DNA from: Mariniphaga sp041687255
GTDB taxonomy: Bacteria > Bacteroidota > Bacteroidia > Bacteroidales > Prolixibacteraceae
DNA length: 64,000 nt
Assembly (NCBI GenBank): GCA_041687255.1
Contig: JAWLCL010000018.1
Location: 1 to 64,000, forward strand
Reading direction: 5' to 3'
Both the position numbers and the translations under genes were made by a program. The notes under the pieces are model-generated. The model searched no databases and had not been told where the DNA came from. It worked only from the letters and a program-made list of their open reading frames with translations. Below, in pieces: positions 34,714 to 43,810 of this stretch (the stretch's first letter is position 1; each line of letters begins with the position of its first letter).

Positions 34714-36998
34714 AAAATATGATAAGACTATTAAAAAAAACCAGTTTATTCATTCTGGCAGTACTTGCTTCAGTTTCTTATGTGAATGCACAAAACGATC
34801 CCACGGAATTCGTTGATCCAAATATAGGTGGCATCTCATTTTTATTAACCACCAAAACCCCCACTGTGCATCGGCCAAACAGTATGATTAGGGTATTTCC
34901 CGTTACTGAACCCGGGTTAACCGACCGTTATCTGTCGGATAAAATCTATGGGTTTGCCATAAATATGCCAGCTTACCGAATGGGTCATGTTACGGAACTC
35001 ATGCCTTTTCATGGTGCGTTAAAATCCGACAGAAATCACATTGCTGCCTTCTATGATCATGATTTGGAAGAAGTGCATCCCTGGCACCATAAGGTTTTAC
35101 TTGAAGAACCTGATATTGAAGCAGAATGGACAACAACAGAACGAGCTGTCTTGTACCGGTTTAAATTTTCGGAAAGCGATTCCAATCATATCGTTGTCAG
35201 GACCCGTGGAAACAGTTTTATTGAAAAAACGGGTAATAAGTTAAGCGGTTGGGAAGAATTTCAAAATACCCGTCAGTACTTTTACATTGAATCAAATCAT
35301 CCGGTTACTGAAACCGGATTTACTAAAGATGATGCTCTTAATACAGATATACAGGAAATTTCAGGAAATGAACTTGCAGCATTTTTAAGTTTTGAAAATT
35401 CCGAAAACCCTGTAGAACTGAGAATCGGCATTTCATACATCAGCGCTGACCAGGCCCAAAAAAACTTAACAGCAGAAACCGGCTCAAAATCATTTGAAGA
35501 AATAAAACAGGACAGTTATGAAATCTGGCAGAATGCTTTGGGAAAAATAAGAGTTACAGGAGGAACAGAACGGCAAAAAAGAATTTTCTACACCTCTCTT
35601 TATCGGGCTTATGAGCGGATGGTAGATATCACAGAGCAGGGAAAATACTTCAGCGGTTACGATAACCGGGTACATGAATCGAATTCCCGTTCATTCTACG
35701 TTGATGACTGGTTGTGGGACACTTTCCGGAGCCTTCATCCGCTGGGAATGATACTTCATCCTGAAAAGGAGTCAGATATGATTCAATCCTATATCAAAAT
35801 GTATCAACAGGATGGCTGGATGCCTGGCTTTCCGCAGTTCTATGGAGACTTTCCGGCAATGATAGGTTTTCATTCCGCAGCATTGATATGGGACGCTTAC
35901 CAAAAAGGCATCCGTAATTTTGATGTGCAAATAGCCTATGAAGGATTAAAAAAGAATGCTATGGAAGGGACAATGCTTCCATGGAGAACAGGTCCAATGA
36001 CCAGCCTCGACTCTTTCTATCATGAAAATGGCTGGTATCCGGCATTGGAGGAAGGAGAAGAAGAAACAGAACCTCAGGTGCATTCATTTGAAAAAAGGCA
36101 GGCTGTGGCATTAACACTGGAACACAGTTATGACGACTGGTGTCTGGCTCAATTGGCAAAGGCTTTGGGAAAAGATGAGGACCACGAACTTTTTATGAAA
36201 CGTTCAAAATTTTATCGGAATGTATACAATCCGAAGACAGGTTTTATGAGCCCCAAAAAAGCCAATGGCGAATGGGTGCCAGATTTCGACCCCCAACTTT
36301 CAGGAGGAGTTGGCAGCCGGATGTATTTTGCTGAGAACAACTCCTGGATATGGACATTTAATGTTTTGCATGATGTTGAAGGACTAATTGGCTTAATGGG
36401 TGGTGAAGAGCACTTTGTAGTTCGTCTGGACCAATTGTTTAATGAACCTACCAAAATTGCCAAATGGCAATTCATGGGGCAATTCCCCGATGCCTCCGGA
36501 TTACACGGTATGTTTCCCGCAGGCAATGAACCTGCATTTCATGTACCTTATTTATACAATTATGCAGGTCAACCCTGGAGAACGCAATACCGCATCCGCC
36601 AGGTTCTGGATCTGTGGTTCGATGATTCTCCTCTTGGTCTGCCGGGAGATGAAGATGGGGGTGCAATGTGCGCATGGTATGTTTTATCGGCAATGGGTTT
36701 CTATCCGGTAACTCCGGGAACCGGAATATACGCCATTGGCAGCCCTCTTTTTGAAACTGTTGAAATTGAGCTCCCCGATAAAAACACCTTTACGATTGAA
36801 GCAAAAAATAATTCGAAACGTAATAAATACATACAGTCGGCAAAGCTGAACGATAAGGAAATAAATCGTCCCTGGCTGACTCATGATGAGATAATGAACG
36901 GTGGAAACTTAATACTGGAAATGGGAGAACGGGCAAATAAAAGCTGGGGAACACAAACCGGCTGGTATAAAGATAAATTACTCCAAATGGGACTGTAA
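34710..36998 (+). CDS. GH92 alpha-mannosidase (second)
   Basis: A 762-residue GH92 enzyme with a Sec signal peptide (cleavage near YVNAQ). Catalytic residues by family alignment are Glu542 in FAENNSWIWTF and Asp647/Asp649 in PGDEDGGAMCAWY. The N-terminal domain deviates from the other copies: it begins EFVDPNIGGISFLLTTKTPTVHRPNS instead of the usual PFGMVxLSPD motif, with GHVTELMPFHG later. The acid motif reads AENNSW rather than EGNxW. This points to a GH92 subgroup with a different linkage specificity. The gene overlaps the GH2 stop by 4 bases, so the two are translationally coupled. Confidence 0.9.
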   Translation: MKNMIRLLKKTSLFILAVLASVSYVNAQNDPTEFVDPNIGGISFLLTTKTPTVHRPNSMIRVFPVTEPGLTDRYLSDKIYGFAINMPAYRMGHVTELMPFHGALKSDRNHIAAFYDHDLEEVHPWHHKVLLEEPDIEAEWTTTERAVLYRFKFSESDSNHIVVRTRGNSFIEKTGNKLSGWEEFQNTRQYFYIESNHPVTETGFTKDDALNTDIQEISGNELAAFLSFENSENPVELRIGISYISADQAQKNLTAETGSKSFEEIKQDSYEIWQNALGKIRVTGGTERQKRIFYTSLYRAYERMVDITEQGKYFSGYDNRVHESNSRSFYVDDWLWDTFRSLHPLGMILHPEKESDMIQSYIKMYQQDGWMPGFPQFYGDFPAMIGFHSAALIWDAYQKGIRNFDVQIAYEGLKKNAMEGTMLPWRTGPMTSLDSFYHENGWYPALEEGEEETEPQVHSFEKRQAVALTLEHSYDDWCLAQLAKALGKDEDHELFMKRSKFYRNVYNPKTGFMSPKKANGEWVPDFDPQLSGGVGSRMYFAENNSWIWTFNVLHDVEGLIGLMGGEEHFVVRLDQLFNEPTKIAKWQFMGQFPDASGLHGMFPAGNEPAFHVPYLYNYAGQPWRTQYRIRQVLDLWFDDSPLGLPGDEDGGAMCAWYVLSAMGFYPVTPGTGIYAIGSPLFETVEIELPDKNTFTIEAKNNSKRNKYIQSAKLNDKEINRPWLTHDEIMNGGNLILEMGERANKSWGTQTGWYKDKLLQMGL

Positions 36999-37065
36999 TT
37001 TTCTAATAACAAAATTTAGCAAAAGGATTATTGAAATCAGGGATTACCATATAAAACTTCAAGCA

Positions 37066-39426
37066 ATGAAACAATATCTATTTATTTTGCTATCGGTTAT
37101 TTTAGCAGGATCTAATGCATTCGCCCAACAAAAACAACCTGTAGATTATGCAGACCCATTACTGGGAACATCCGAATCGAGATGGATGTTAACACCCGGC
37201 CCCACCCTGCCTTTTGGGATGGTTCAGTTAAGCCCCGATAACCAGGCACAAAACTGGAAGGCAGGTTATGAATATACCATTGGCAGTATTTTTGGATTCA
37301 GCCATATCCATGCCTGGACAATGGCCGGGTTATCTGTTATGCCAACAAAAGGGATCCTTAATCCCTATATTTATCCTCATGCCGATGCACCAATCAGCAC
37401 AGGAAGAACAGCAGGACATCGTTCAAGAATTGATAAGACAACTGAAACCGCAAGTCCGGGGTACTACTCAGTTGACCTTGTCGATTTTAATATCAAAAGT
37501 GAACTCACCAGTACTACCCGATGTGGTTTTTTCAAATTTACCTTTCCCGAAACAGACCAGGGCCATGTAATTTTCAACATGCTCTTTCCACAGGAGTACA
37601 AAACGGAAGTGCTTGAAGCAAAAATTACAAAAGTAAGCGATTCTGAGATCGAAGGTTATTCCAAACAACACAGCGCAGGATTTAACGATTACATTGTGCA
37701 TTTTGTTATACGTTTTAACAAGCCTTTCAAAGCTTTTGGAGGATGGGAAGAAAAAAACATTCAAAATGATGTTGCTGAAATCAAAGGGAAAGGAGATGTA
37801 GGTGCTTATGTTGATTTCGAAACTCAACAGGATGAGCAAATATTGATGCAGTCGGCAATCTCGCTGGTAAGTATCGAACAGGCAAGGATAAATCTTCAAC
37901 AAGAATTGACAGAACCGTTCGGTTGGAATTTTGAAGCTGTAAAAGCCAATGCCAGGAACATATGGAACGATTTGTTAAGCAAAATTGAAGTTAACGGAGG
38001 AAATGAGACCGACAAGACAAAATTCTATACCAATCTGTACAGGTCATATGTGGCCAGGGCAATCTGGAGCGATGTAAACGGGAAGTACATGGACCCATGT
38101 GAGGAGGTAAAAGTGCTTGAAGATCCCGATTCTCCGATGTACGGCTGCGATGCTTTCTGGAATACCTTTTGGAACCTCAATCAGCTGTGGACTTTGGTTA
38201 ATCCCGAAATAGCTTCAAATTGGGTAAAGTCTCTTTTGCAGATGTACCGCGATGGCGGTTGGCTGTCCAAAGGTCCTGCCGGGATAGAATACTCGAGCAT
38301 AATGGTTGCCTCTCATTCCATTCCGCTAATAGTAAGCGCTTACCAGAAGGGAATTCGGGATTTTGATATAGAAACAACCTGGGAGGCAATTTATCATCAG
38401 CAAACTGTGCCCGGGCATAAATATGAATGTGGAGGTGCAGTAGGAAACATGCAACTGGAATCGTATATGAAATTGGGTTATGTACCAACCGAAGACATTT
38501 ATGTTTCCAATACACTTGAATATGCTTACGACGACTGGTGTGTATCGCAACTGGCAAAAGCACTTGATAAAACTGAAGCCTACAATACGTTTTTAAAAAG
38601 AGCAGCAAACTACCGCAACATGTTTGATCCAGAAACGGGATACATGAGACCCAGGCATACCGATGGGAAATGGAGAGAGCAATTCGACCCATTAAGTTCA
38701 CCCAAAAATGAATTTGTTGAAGGCAACTCCTGGCAGTATACATTTTTTGTGCCTCACGATATAAACGGACTCATCAAACTAATGGGTAAAGAAGAATTTA
38801 ACCGGCGGCTTAATGAGGGGTTTGAAATTTCGGTGCAGGAAAATTTCAATGCTACCGGCGATCGGTTCGGTGCTTACTACATCAATCATGGGAACCAACC
38901 CAACATGCAGGCTGCCTATTTATTTAATTACTCCGGTAAACCGTGGCTGACTCAAAAATGGGTCAGGGAAATTATGGACCGGTATTATGGCTCAACTCCG
39001 CTTCACGGGTGGTTAGGTGACGAAGATGAAGGCCAGATGGGAGCATGGTTTGTTATGAGTGCCATGGGCTTGTTTCAAACCGACGGGGGTGCTTCAACAG
39101 AACCTTTTTATGAAATCAGCAGCCCTTTGTTTGAAAACATAACCATCCATCTGAATGAGGAATACTATCCGGGTAAAACTTTTGTGATAGAAGCAAAAAA
39201 TGTATCGCAAACCAACAGATACATCCAGTCAGCTACTTTAAATGGTGAGGAATTAACAAAACCATGGTTTTTTCACAGCGATTTAATAAAAGGTGGAAAA
39301 TTGGTTTTTATAATGGATGATTCTCCTAATAAAAACTGGGGCAATGAGCCTGAAGATGCTCCTCCATCCATGTCATCATCACCCTCTTCTAATCTTCAAC
39401 TTGAAAAAACAGATGTAATCAAATAA
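37066..39426 (+). CDS. GH92 alpha-mannosidase (third)
   Basis: A 786-residue GH92 enzyme with a Sec signal (SNAFAQQK). It has the full family set: LPFGMVQLSPDNQ, GFSHIHAWTMAGL, the acid Glu552 in VEGNSWQYTFFVPHD, and the base pair Asp652/Asp654 in LGDEDEGQMGAWFVMSAMG. It also has the calcium-site-bearing N-terminal half and MYGCDAFWNTFWNLNQLW. It is closest in sequence to the catalytic portion of the fifth copy (shared AHSRWM/SESRWM start, SPxGCDAFWNTFWNLNQ). The C-terminus has a low-complexity Ser/Pro tail (PPSMSSSPSS). It lies 67 bases after the second GH92 and 11 bases before the isomerase gene. Confidence 0.94.
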   Translation: MKQYLFILLSVILAGSNAFAQQKQPVDYADPLLGTSESRWMLTPGPTLPFGMVQLSPDNQAQNWKAGYEYTIGSIFGFSHIHAWTMAGLSVMPTKGILNPYIYPHADAPISTGRTAGHRSRIDKTTETASPGYYSVDLVDFNIKSELTSTTRCGFFKFTFPETDQGHVIFNMLFPQEYKTEVLEAKITKVSDSEIEGYSKQHSAGFNDYIVHFVIRFNKPFKAFGGWEEKNIQNDVAEIKGKGDVGAYVDFETQQDEQILMQSAISLVSIEQARINLQQELTEPFGWNFEAVKANARNIWNDLLSKIEVNGGNETDKTKFYTNLYRSYVARAIWSDVNGKYMDPCEEVKVLEDPDSPMYGCDAFWNTFWNLNQLWTLVNPEIASNWVKSLLQMYRDGGWLSKGPAGIEYSSIMVASHSIPLIVSAYQKGIRDFDIETTWEAIYHQQTVPGHKYECGGAVGNMQLESYMKLGYVPTEDIYVSNTLEYAYDDWCVSQLAKALDKTEAYNTFLKRAANYRNMFDPETGYMRPRHTDGKWREQFDPLSSPKNEFVEGNSWQYTFFVPHDINGLIKLMGKEEFNRRLNEGFEISVQENFNATGDRFGAYYINHGNQPNMQAAYLFNYSGKPWLTQKWVREIMDRYYGSTPLHGWLGDEDEGQMGAWFVMSAMGLFQTDGGASTEPFYEISSPLFENITIHLNEEYYPGKTFVIEAKNVSQTNRYIQSATLNGEELTKPWFFHSDLIKGGKLVFIMDDSPNKNWGNEPEDAPPSMSSSPSSNLQLEKTDVIK

Positions 39427-39437
39427 AATTTTAGTCT

Positions 39438-40112
39438 ATGAAACGAAGTGAAATAAACCGATTAATCAGAGAGTCCATTGATTTTTTCAATAAGATGAAT
39501 TTTAAACTTCCTCCCTGGGGCTATTGGTCGCCGGATGAATGGAAAGGAAAATATGAAAACTGTTCAGAAATAGTAGACAATATGCTTGGCTGGGATTTAA
39601 CCGATTTTGGCAGCGGAGATTTTCACCGTAGAGGCCTCATCCTTTTCACCCTGCGTAATGGTAATTTTAAAAAGGATAAAAAGCCATATGCCGAAAAGGC
39701 CATGATTGTGGAGGAAGACCAGGAAACACCGATGCATTTTCACTGGAGCAAAATGGAGGATATAATCAACCGGGGGGGTGGAAACCTTGTCCTTGAGTTA
39801 TATGCCTCAGATGATAAAGAAGCTTTATCCGACGACAATTTCAGTATTCAGATAGATGGAGTGAAACATAAGTTTGGACCAAATTCCAAAGTTATACTGA
39901 AGCCGGGAGAAAGCATATGCCTTGAACAGGGAATATACCACCGGTTTTATGGAGAAAAGGGTAAAGGTAAAGTATTTGTAGGCGAAGTTAGCGCAGTTAA
40001 TGATGATACTTCCGACAACCGTTTTTTTGATCCCGTAGGGCGGTTCCCCGAAATTGAAGAAGACGAAGAGCCACTGCATCTGCTGGTTTCTGATTATAAG
40101 AATTATATATAA
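39438..40112 (+). CDS. D-lyxose/D-mannose ketol-isomerase
   Basis: A 224-residue cytoplasmic protein of the D-lyxose isomerase family, a cupin fold that interconverts D-lyxose/D-xylulose and D-mannose/D-fructose. The metal-binding site is seen as His100 and His102 (MHFHWSKMEDI), Glu107, and a later His168 (GIYHRFYGEKG). EDIINRGGGNL and the N-terminal PWGYWSPDEW stretch are also family words. In a locus dense with alpha-mannosidases, the expected reaction is mannose to fructose. This would be an alternative to phosphorylation by mannokinase followed by ManA. It is followed 10 bases later by a PfkB-type kinase, the obvious acceptor of fructose. Confidence 0.85.
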   Translation: MKRSEINRLIRESIDFFNKMNFKLPPWGYWSPDEWKGKYENCSEIVDNMLGWDLTDFGSGDFHRRGLILFTLRNGNFKKDKKPYAEKAMIVEEDQETPMHFHWSKMEDIINRGGGNLVLELYASDDKEALSDDNFSIQIDGVKHKFGPNSKVILKPGESICLEQGIYHRFYGEKGKGKVFVGEVSAVNDDTSDNRFFDPVGRFPEIEEDEEPLHLLVSDYKNYI

Positions 40113-40122
40113 GAATGTTTTT

Positions 40123-41316
40123 ATGACAAATAAAATTATAGTTTCAGGTGTTGGATGTAGTCTTGTCGATTATCTTTTCAACAACATTTCATTCACATCA
40201 GATACTTTTAAAAAATACATTTCCAAAAAAAATGGTGACGGAGGATTAACTCCCGGTCAGCTTGTATTTACGGAAGAATTTGAAAATTATTCCGGCAATG
40301 ATTTCCAAACAGCCATCCGGGAAATCACCAATAATAAACCTGCGGATAAAATAAATGTGGGAGGGCCCGGAATTGTAGCCCTTATCCATGCTGCACAAAT
40401 GATGGAAAATACCGGGTGCGAAGTATACTTTTATGGAGGCAGGGGAAGAGACGAAACCGGAGAATACCTCCAGGCATCGCTTGCGTTAACTCCGGTCGAC
40501 ATTACCAACTACAGACTTGTTGATGGTCCTACTCCTTCCACAATCGTGTTGTCAGATCCTGACTACAATGCAGGAACAGGAGAGCGTGTTTTTATCAACT
40601 CCATTGGGGCCGCCGGTAATTACCTGCCTGAATTTCTCGATGACAAATTCTTTTCGTCTGATGTTGTTGTGTTCGGTGGCACTGCTCTTGTTCCCACTAT
40701 TCATGATAACCTGACCGAATTGCTGGCAAGAGCAAAGTCTGAAGGATGTATTACTATAGTAAACACAGTTTTTGACTTCAAAAATCAAAAGGCCCATCCG
40801 GAAAATAAATGGCCTTTAGGAAAAAGTGATGACAGCTATGGCTATATCGACCTGTTGATAACAAATCATGAAGAAGCTTTACGCCTGAGCGGGAAATCAT
40901 CGTTAAATGAAGCTATGGACTTTTTTTACTCCGGGGGAACCGGTGCAGTCGTGGTGACAAACGGGGCTCAGAACATTACACTACTGGCTAACAAAAACAG
41001 CATCTTTCAGGAAACAGAACTAACACAAATGCCGGTATCAGACTTAATATCGGAAAAATTAACCCAAAGCCACACAGGCGACACAACAGGTTGCGGCGAT
41101 AATTTCGCAGGTGGTATGATTGCCAGCCTGGTAATGCAACTTCAAAATGGAAATAAGAAAATAAATCTGAAGGAAGCCTGTGTTTGGGGAATTACATCAG
41201 GTGGGTTTTCCTGCTTTTATATGGGGGGAACTTATCATCAAAAAGAACCGGGAGAAAAACGAAACCTGATAAATCCTTATTATAAGGCTTATTTGAAACA
41301 ATTGAACAATGAATGA
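40123..41316 (+). CDS. PfkB-family sugar kinase (probable fructokinase)
   Basis: A 397-residue ribokinase-fold kinase. I place the start at 40123 (MTNKIIVSGVG); an upstream in-frame ATG would overlap the isomerase gene by 59 bases and adds a non-conserved stretch. Family marks are NVGGPGIVALIHAAQ near residue 80 (the first PfkB signature region), DLLITNHEEALRLSG, and the catalytic motif HTGDTTGCGDNFAGGM with Asp326 as base. Extra residues near the N-terminus (the KKYISKKNGDGGLTPGQ region) are typical of a subgroup of PfkB kinases rather than classical ribokinase. Context (mannose isomerase before, mannitol-1-phosphate dehydrogenase after) makes fructose the likeliest substrate. Whether the product is the 6- or 1-phosphate cannot be told. 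It overlaps the next gene by 8 bases. Confidence 0.8.
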   Translation: MTNKIIVSGVGCSLVDYLFNNISFTSDTFKKYISKKNGDGGLTPGQLVFTEEFENYSGNDFQTAIREITNNKPADKINVGGPGIVALIHAAQMMENTGCEVYFYGGRGRDETGEYLQASLALTPVDITNYRLVDGPTPSTIVLSDPDYNAGTGERVFINSIGAAGNYLPEFLDDKFFSSDVVVFGGTALVPTIHDNLTELLARAKSEGCITIVNTVFDFKNQKAHPENKWPLGKSDDSYGYIDLLITNHEEALRLSGKSSLNEAMDFFYSGGTGAVVVTNGAQNITLLANKNSIFQETELTQMPVSDLISEKLTQSHTGDTTGCGDNFAGGMIASLVMQLQNGNKKINLKEACVWGITSGGFSCFYMGGTYHQKEPGEKRNLINPYYKAYLKQLNNE

Positions 41317-42526
41317 AAAGTCCATAATAATATTTGGGGCGGGCAAAATTGGCCGGTCTTTTATTGGCCAGTTGTTTGGACAATCGGGCTATAAGATAAC
41401 TTTTATAGATGTTGATAAGGATCTGGTAGAACAGCTTAACCGGAATAAGTCATACCCGGTTGTAATCAAAGGAAAAACTGAGAAAACAATAATTGTAAAA
41501 AATGTGCATGCCATCTCAGGCCTTAATTTTGATGCGGTAAAAGAAGAAATAGCACGAACTTCTTTAATGGCAGTTTCTGTTGGAAAAAATGCTCTTGAAA
41601 AAATAATCCCCATAATAGCAGAAGGATTAATCTTAAGGTATGAATTGTATCCGAATCATCCATTGGATATCATAATAGCAGAAAACATGCGTTCAGCAGC
41701 CCAGTTCATCCACAACCACCTAATTCATTCTTTGCCTGAGAATTTCCCATTAGAAAAGTTGGTGGGACTTGTAGAAACCAGTATCGGCAAAATGGTACCT
41801 ATGATGACAAAAGAAGAACTCAGCCAAAACCCGCTGATGATTTTTGCAGAACCCTACAATACACTTATCCTTGATAAAAAGGGTTTTAAAAACCTCATTC
41901 CTGAAGTTGCCGGATTAAGTCCGAAGGAAAATATGAGAGCCTGGGTCGATCGCAAAGCTTTCATTCACAACATGGGCCATGCAGCCTCCGCTTATATGGG
42001 TACTTTTTTTCATCCCAATGCCAACTACATATATGAAGTACTGAACGATAAAAAGATACTCATTGCTGTAAGACAAGCAATGCTTCAGGCAGCAGACGTT
42101 CTGCATGCTTACTATCCCAACGATTTTAGCAAACATGATCTTGTAGCACATATTGATGACCTGCTGGAGCGGTTTCAAAATAACGCTTTAAAAGATACAA
42201 TCTTCAGAGTTGGTCAGGATTTACCCCGCAAATTGGGTATTGATGACCGGTTTGCAGGAATTATTATTATGGCACATCAAAAACATCTTAAATACGATAG
42301 AATATTAAATGCCATGTCTTATGGTTTCTTTTTCTGCAAAACAAATGACCTAGGACAAGCAAACCCACAGGATGTAATCTTTTTACAAATGTTGAAAGAA
42401 AATGGAGTGGAAAGAACATTGGAAATGCTCTGTGGGTTTAATGCCCATACCCACCATTTTCTTATTGAAGAACTGAATGTTCAGTATCTGAAGTTAAAAA
42501 AAACTGTTCCTGAATTGAACCTTTGA
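41309..42526 (+). CDS. Mannitol-1-phosphate 5-dehydrogenase-like protein
   Basis: A 405-residue member of the mannitol dehydrogenase (polyol long-chain dehydrogenase) family, closest in pattern to MtlD. The N-terminal Rossmann motif is IIIFGAGKIGRSFIGQLFGQSGY, with Asp at the end of beta 2 (FIDVDKD), suiting NAD. The C-terminal catalytic domain carries the Lys of RKAFIHNMGHA, matching the RKxxxHNxGHA motif of MtlD. MtlD interconverts fructose 6-phosphate and mannitol 1-phosphate. It starts inside the kinase gene (8-base overlap), so it is translationally coupled. The product could store or export reducing power as mannitol phosphate, or act on a related hexonate; the substrate is inferred. 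Confidence 0.8.
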   Translation: MNEKSIIIFGAGKIGRSFIGQLFGQSGYKITFIDVDKDLVEQLNRNKSYPVVIKGKTEKTIIVKNVHAISGLNFDAVKEEIARTSLMAVSVGKNALEKIIPIIAEGLILRYELYPNHPLDIIIAENMRSAAQFIHNHLIHSLPENFPLEKLVGLVETSIGKMVPMMTKEELSQNPLMIFAEPYNTLILDKKGFKNLIPEVAGLSPKENMRAWVDRKAFIHNMGHAASAYMGTFFHPNANYIYEVLNDKKILIAVRQAMLQAADVLHAYYPNDFSKHDLVAHIDDLLERFQNNALKDTIFRVGQDLPRKLGIDDRFAGIIIMAHQKHLKYDRILNAMSYGFFFCKTNDLGQANPQDVIFLQMLKENGVERTLEMLCGFNAHTHHFLIEELNVQYLKLKKTVPELNL

Positions 42527-42538
42527 ATAAAAACATAT

Positions 42539-43777
42539 ATGAAACCAAGAGAACGATTGCTGACTGCCATTAATCACAAAGAACCCGATAGGATTCCGAT
42601 TGATTTGGGAGCAACCCCAAGTTCAGGAATTTCGGTGGTCGCCTGGCAAAATCTGCTGGCATATTTAAATAAAACACACCTGCAGACCTGGGTTTATGAT
42701 GTAGTCCAGGAGGTTGTGCAGCCCGAAATGGAAATCCTTGACCAATTCGGAATAGATGTGCTTGATGCAGGCCGGAATTTTAATCAGGTTCCTGGCTATT
42801 GGCATCAGTTGGAACTTATAAAAGGGTACCCCGGATGGTACCCCCGGTGGTTCAAAACAGAACGACAAAAGGACGGTTCAATTCTGGCTTTTAATAATCA
42901 AAATGAAGCCATTGGACGAATGCCGGTTGGCGCCACATTTTTTGACCAAACAGTATTTCCTTATTATGATGGTTATCCGGAAAAATATACCAATTTGGAT
43001 TCAGCTATGAACCGTACCGTTTGGGGTGGCTTTGGATTCACTCCGTGGGACTGGATAGAAAAACCTGATTTTTGGGAAATGCTCAGGAAGAAAATCCTGG
43101 AGCTGAAAGCCCGCACCGATAAAGCAATTCTTTTGGGAGTAGGATGTAACCTTTTTGAATGGGGTACTTTTTTAAGACGAATGGATAACTTTCTGATGGA
43201 TCTCTTCCTGAATCAGGATGAAGTGCACAGATTACTGGACGAACTGATGAAACGTCATATGGAATTACTATCCAATGTGTGTGAATCAGTAGGTGACATA
43301 GTGGATATTGTTAAGTTTGGTGATGATTTGGGCACCAACAACGGGCCTTTCATACCGGTTGAAACCTACAGGGAATTTTTCAAGCCCCGCCACAAGATGA
43401 TGTGTGACTATGTTAAAAGCCATTCATCCATGCATACCATGTTGCACTCCTGCGGAGGCATTTATGAGTTGATTCCTGAACTCATTGAGGCAGGTTTTGA
43501 GATACTGAATCCTGTCCAGATAAATGCCCTGAATATGGAACCGGACAGACTGAAAAATACATTTGGAAAGGAAATCACATTCTGGGGAGGTGGTGCCGAT
43601 ACAAGAAACATACTGAACATTGCCACCCCCGAAGAGGTAAAAGACCATGTAAAATACAATCTTGACATTTTCTCAAAAGGCGGCGGTTATGTTTTCAACA
43701 CTGTACACAATATTATGCCTGACGTGCCGCCACAAAATATTGTTGCCATGTTTGAGGCAGTGCATGAGTTTTATTAG
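42539..43777 (+). CDS. Uroporphyrinogen decarboxylase-superfamily protein
   Basis: A 412-residue protein of the UroD/cobalamin-dependent methyltransferase superfamily. The start MKPRERLLTAINHKEPDRIPIDLG is characteristic. GDDLGTNNGPFIPVETYREFFKP and the metal-site-like HSCGGIYELIPELIEAGFEILNP follow the pattern of the methyltransferase-like branch. It is not true HemE: it is longer than HemE (about 340-355 residues) and sits away from heme genes. There is no signal peptide. It lies 12 bases after the MtlD-like gene and 33 before a GH38 gene, inside the mannoside operon. Proteins of this type occur in sugar-utilisation loci of Bacteroidota and Firmicutes without an assigned reaction. Confidence 0.8.
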   Translation: MKPRERLLTAINHKEPDRIPIDLGATPSSGISVVAWQNLLAYLNKTHLQTWVYDVVQEVVQPEMEILDQFGIDVLDAGRNFNQVPGYWHQLELIKGYPGWYPRWFKTERQKDGSILAFNNQNEAIGRMPVGATFFDQTVFPYYDGYPEKYTNLDSAMNRTVWGGFGFTPWDWIEKPDFWEMLRKKILELKARTDKAILLGVGCNLFEWGTFLRRMDNFLMDLFLNQDEVHRLLDELMKRHMELLSNVCESVGDIVDIVKFGDDLGTNNGPFIPVETYREFFKPRHKMMCDYVKSHSSMHTMLHSCGGIYELIPELIEAGFEILNPVQINALNMEPDRLKNTFGKEITFWGGGADTRNILNIATPEEVKDHVKYNLDIFSKGGGYVFNTVHNIMPDVPPQNIVAMFEAVHEFY

Positions 43778-43810
43778 TCGAATAATTTTTAATCATATAA
43801 ATCAGCAGTC

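Noticed and set aside
42539..43777. hemE, uroporphyrinogen decarboxylase of heme synthesis
   Set aside because: Longer than HemE, carries the HSCGG motif of methyltransferase-like members, and sits in a glycan operon.
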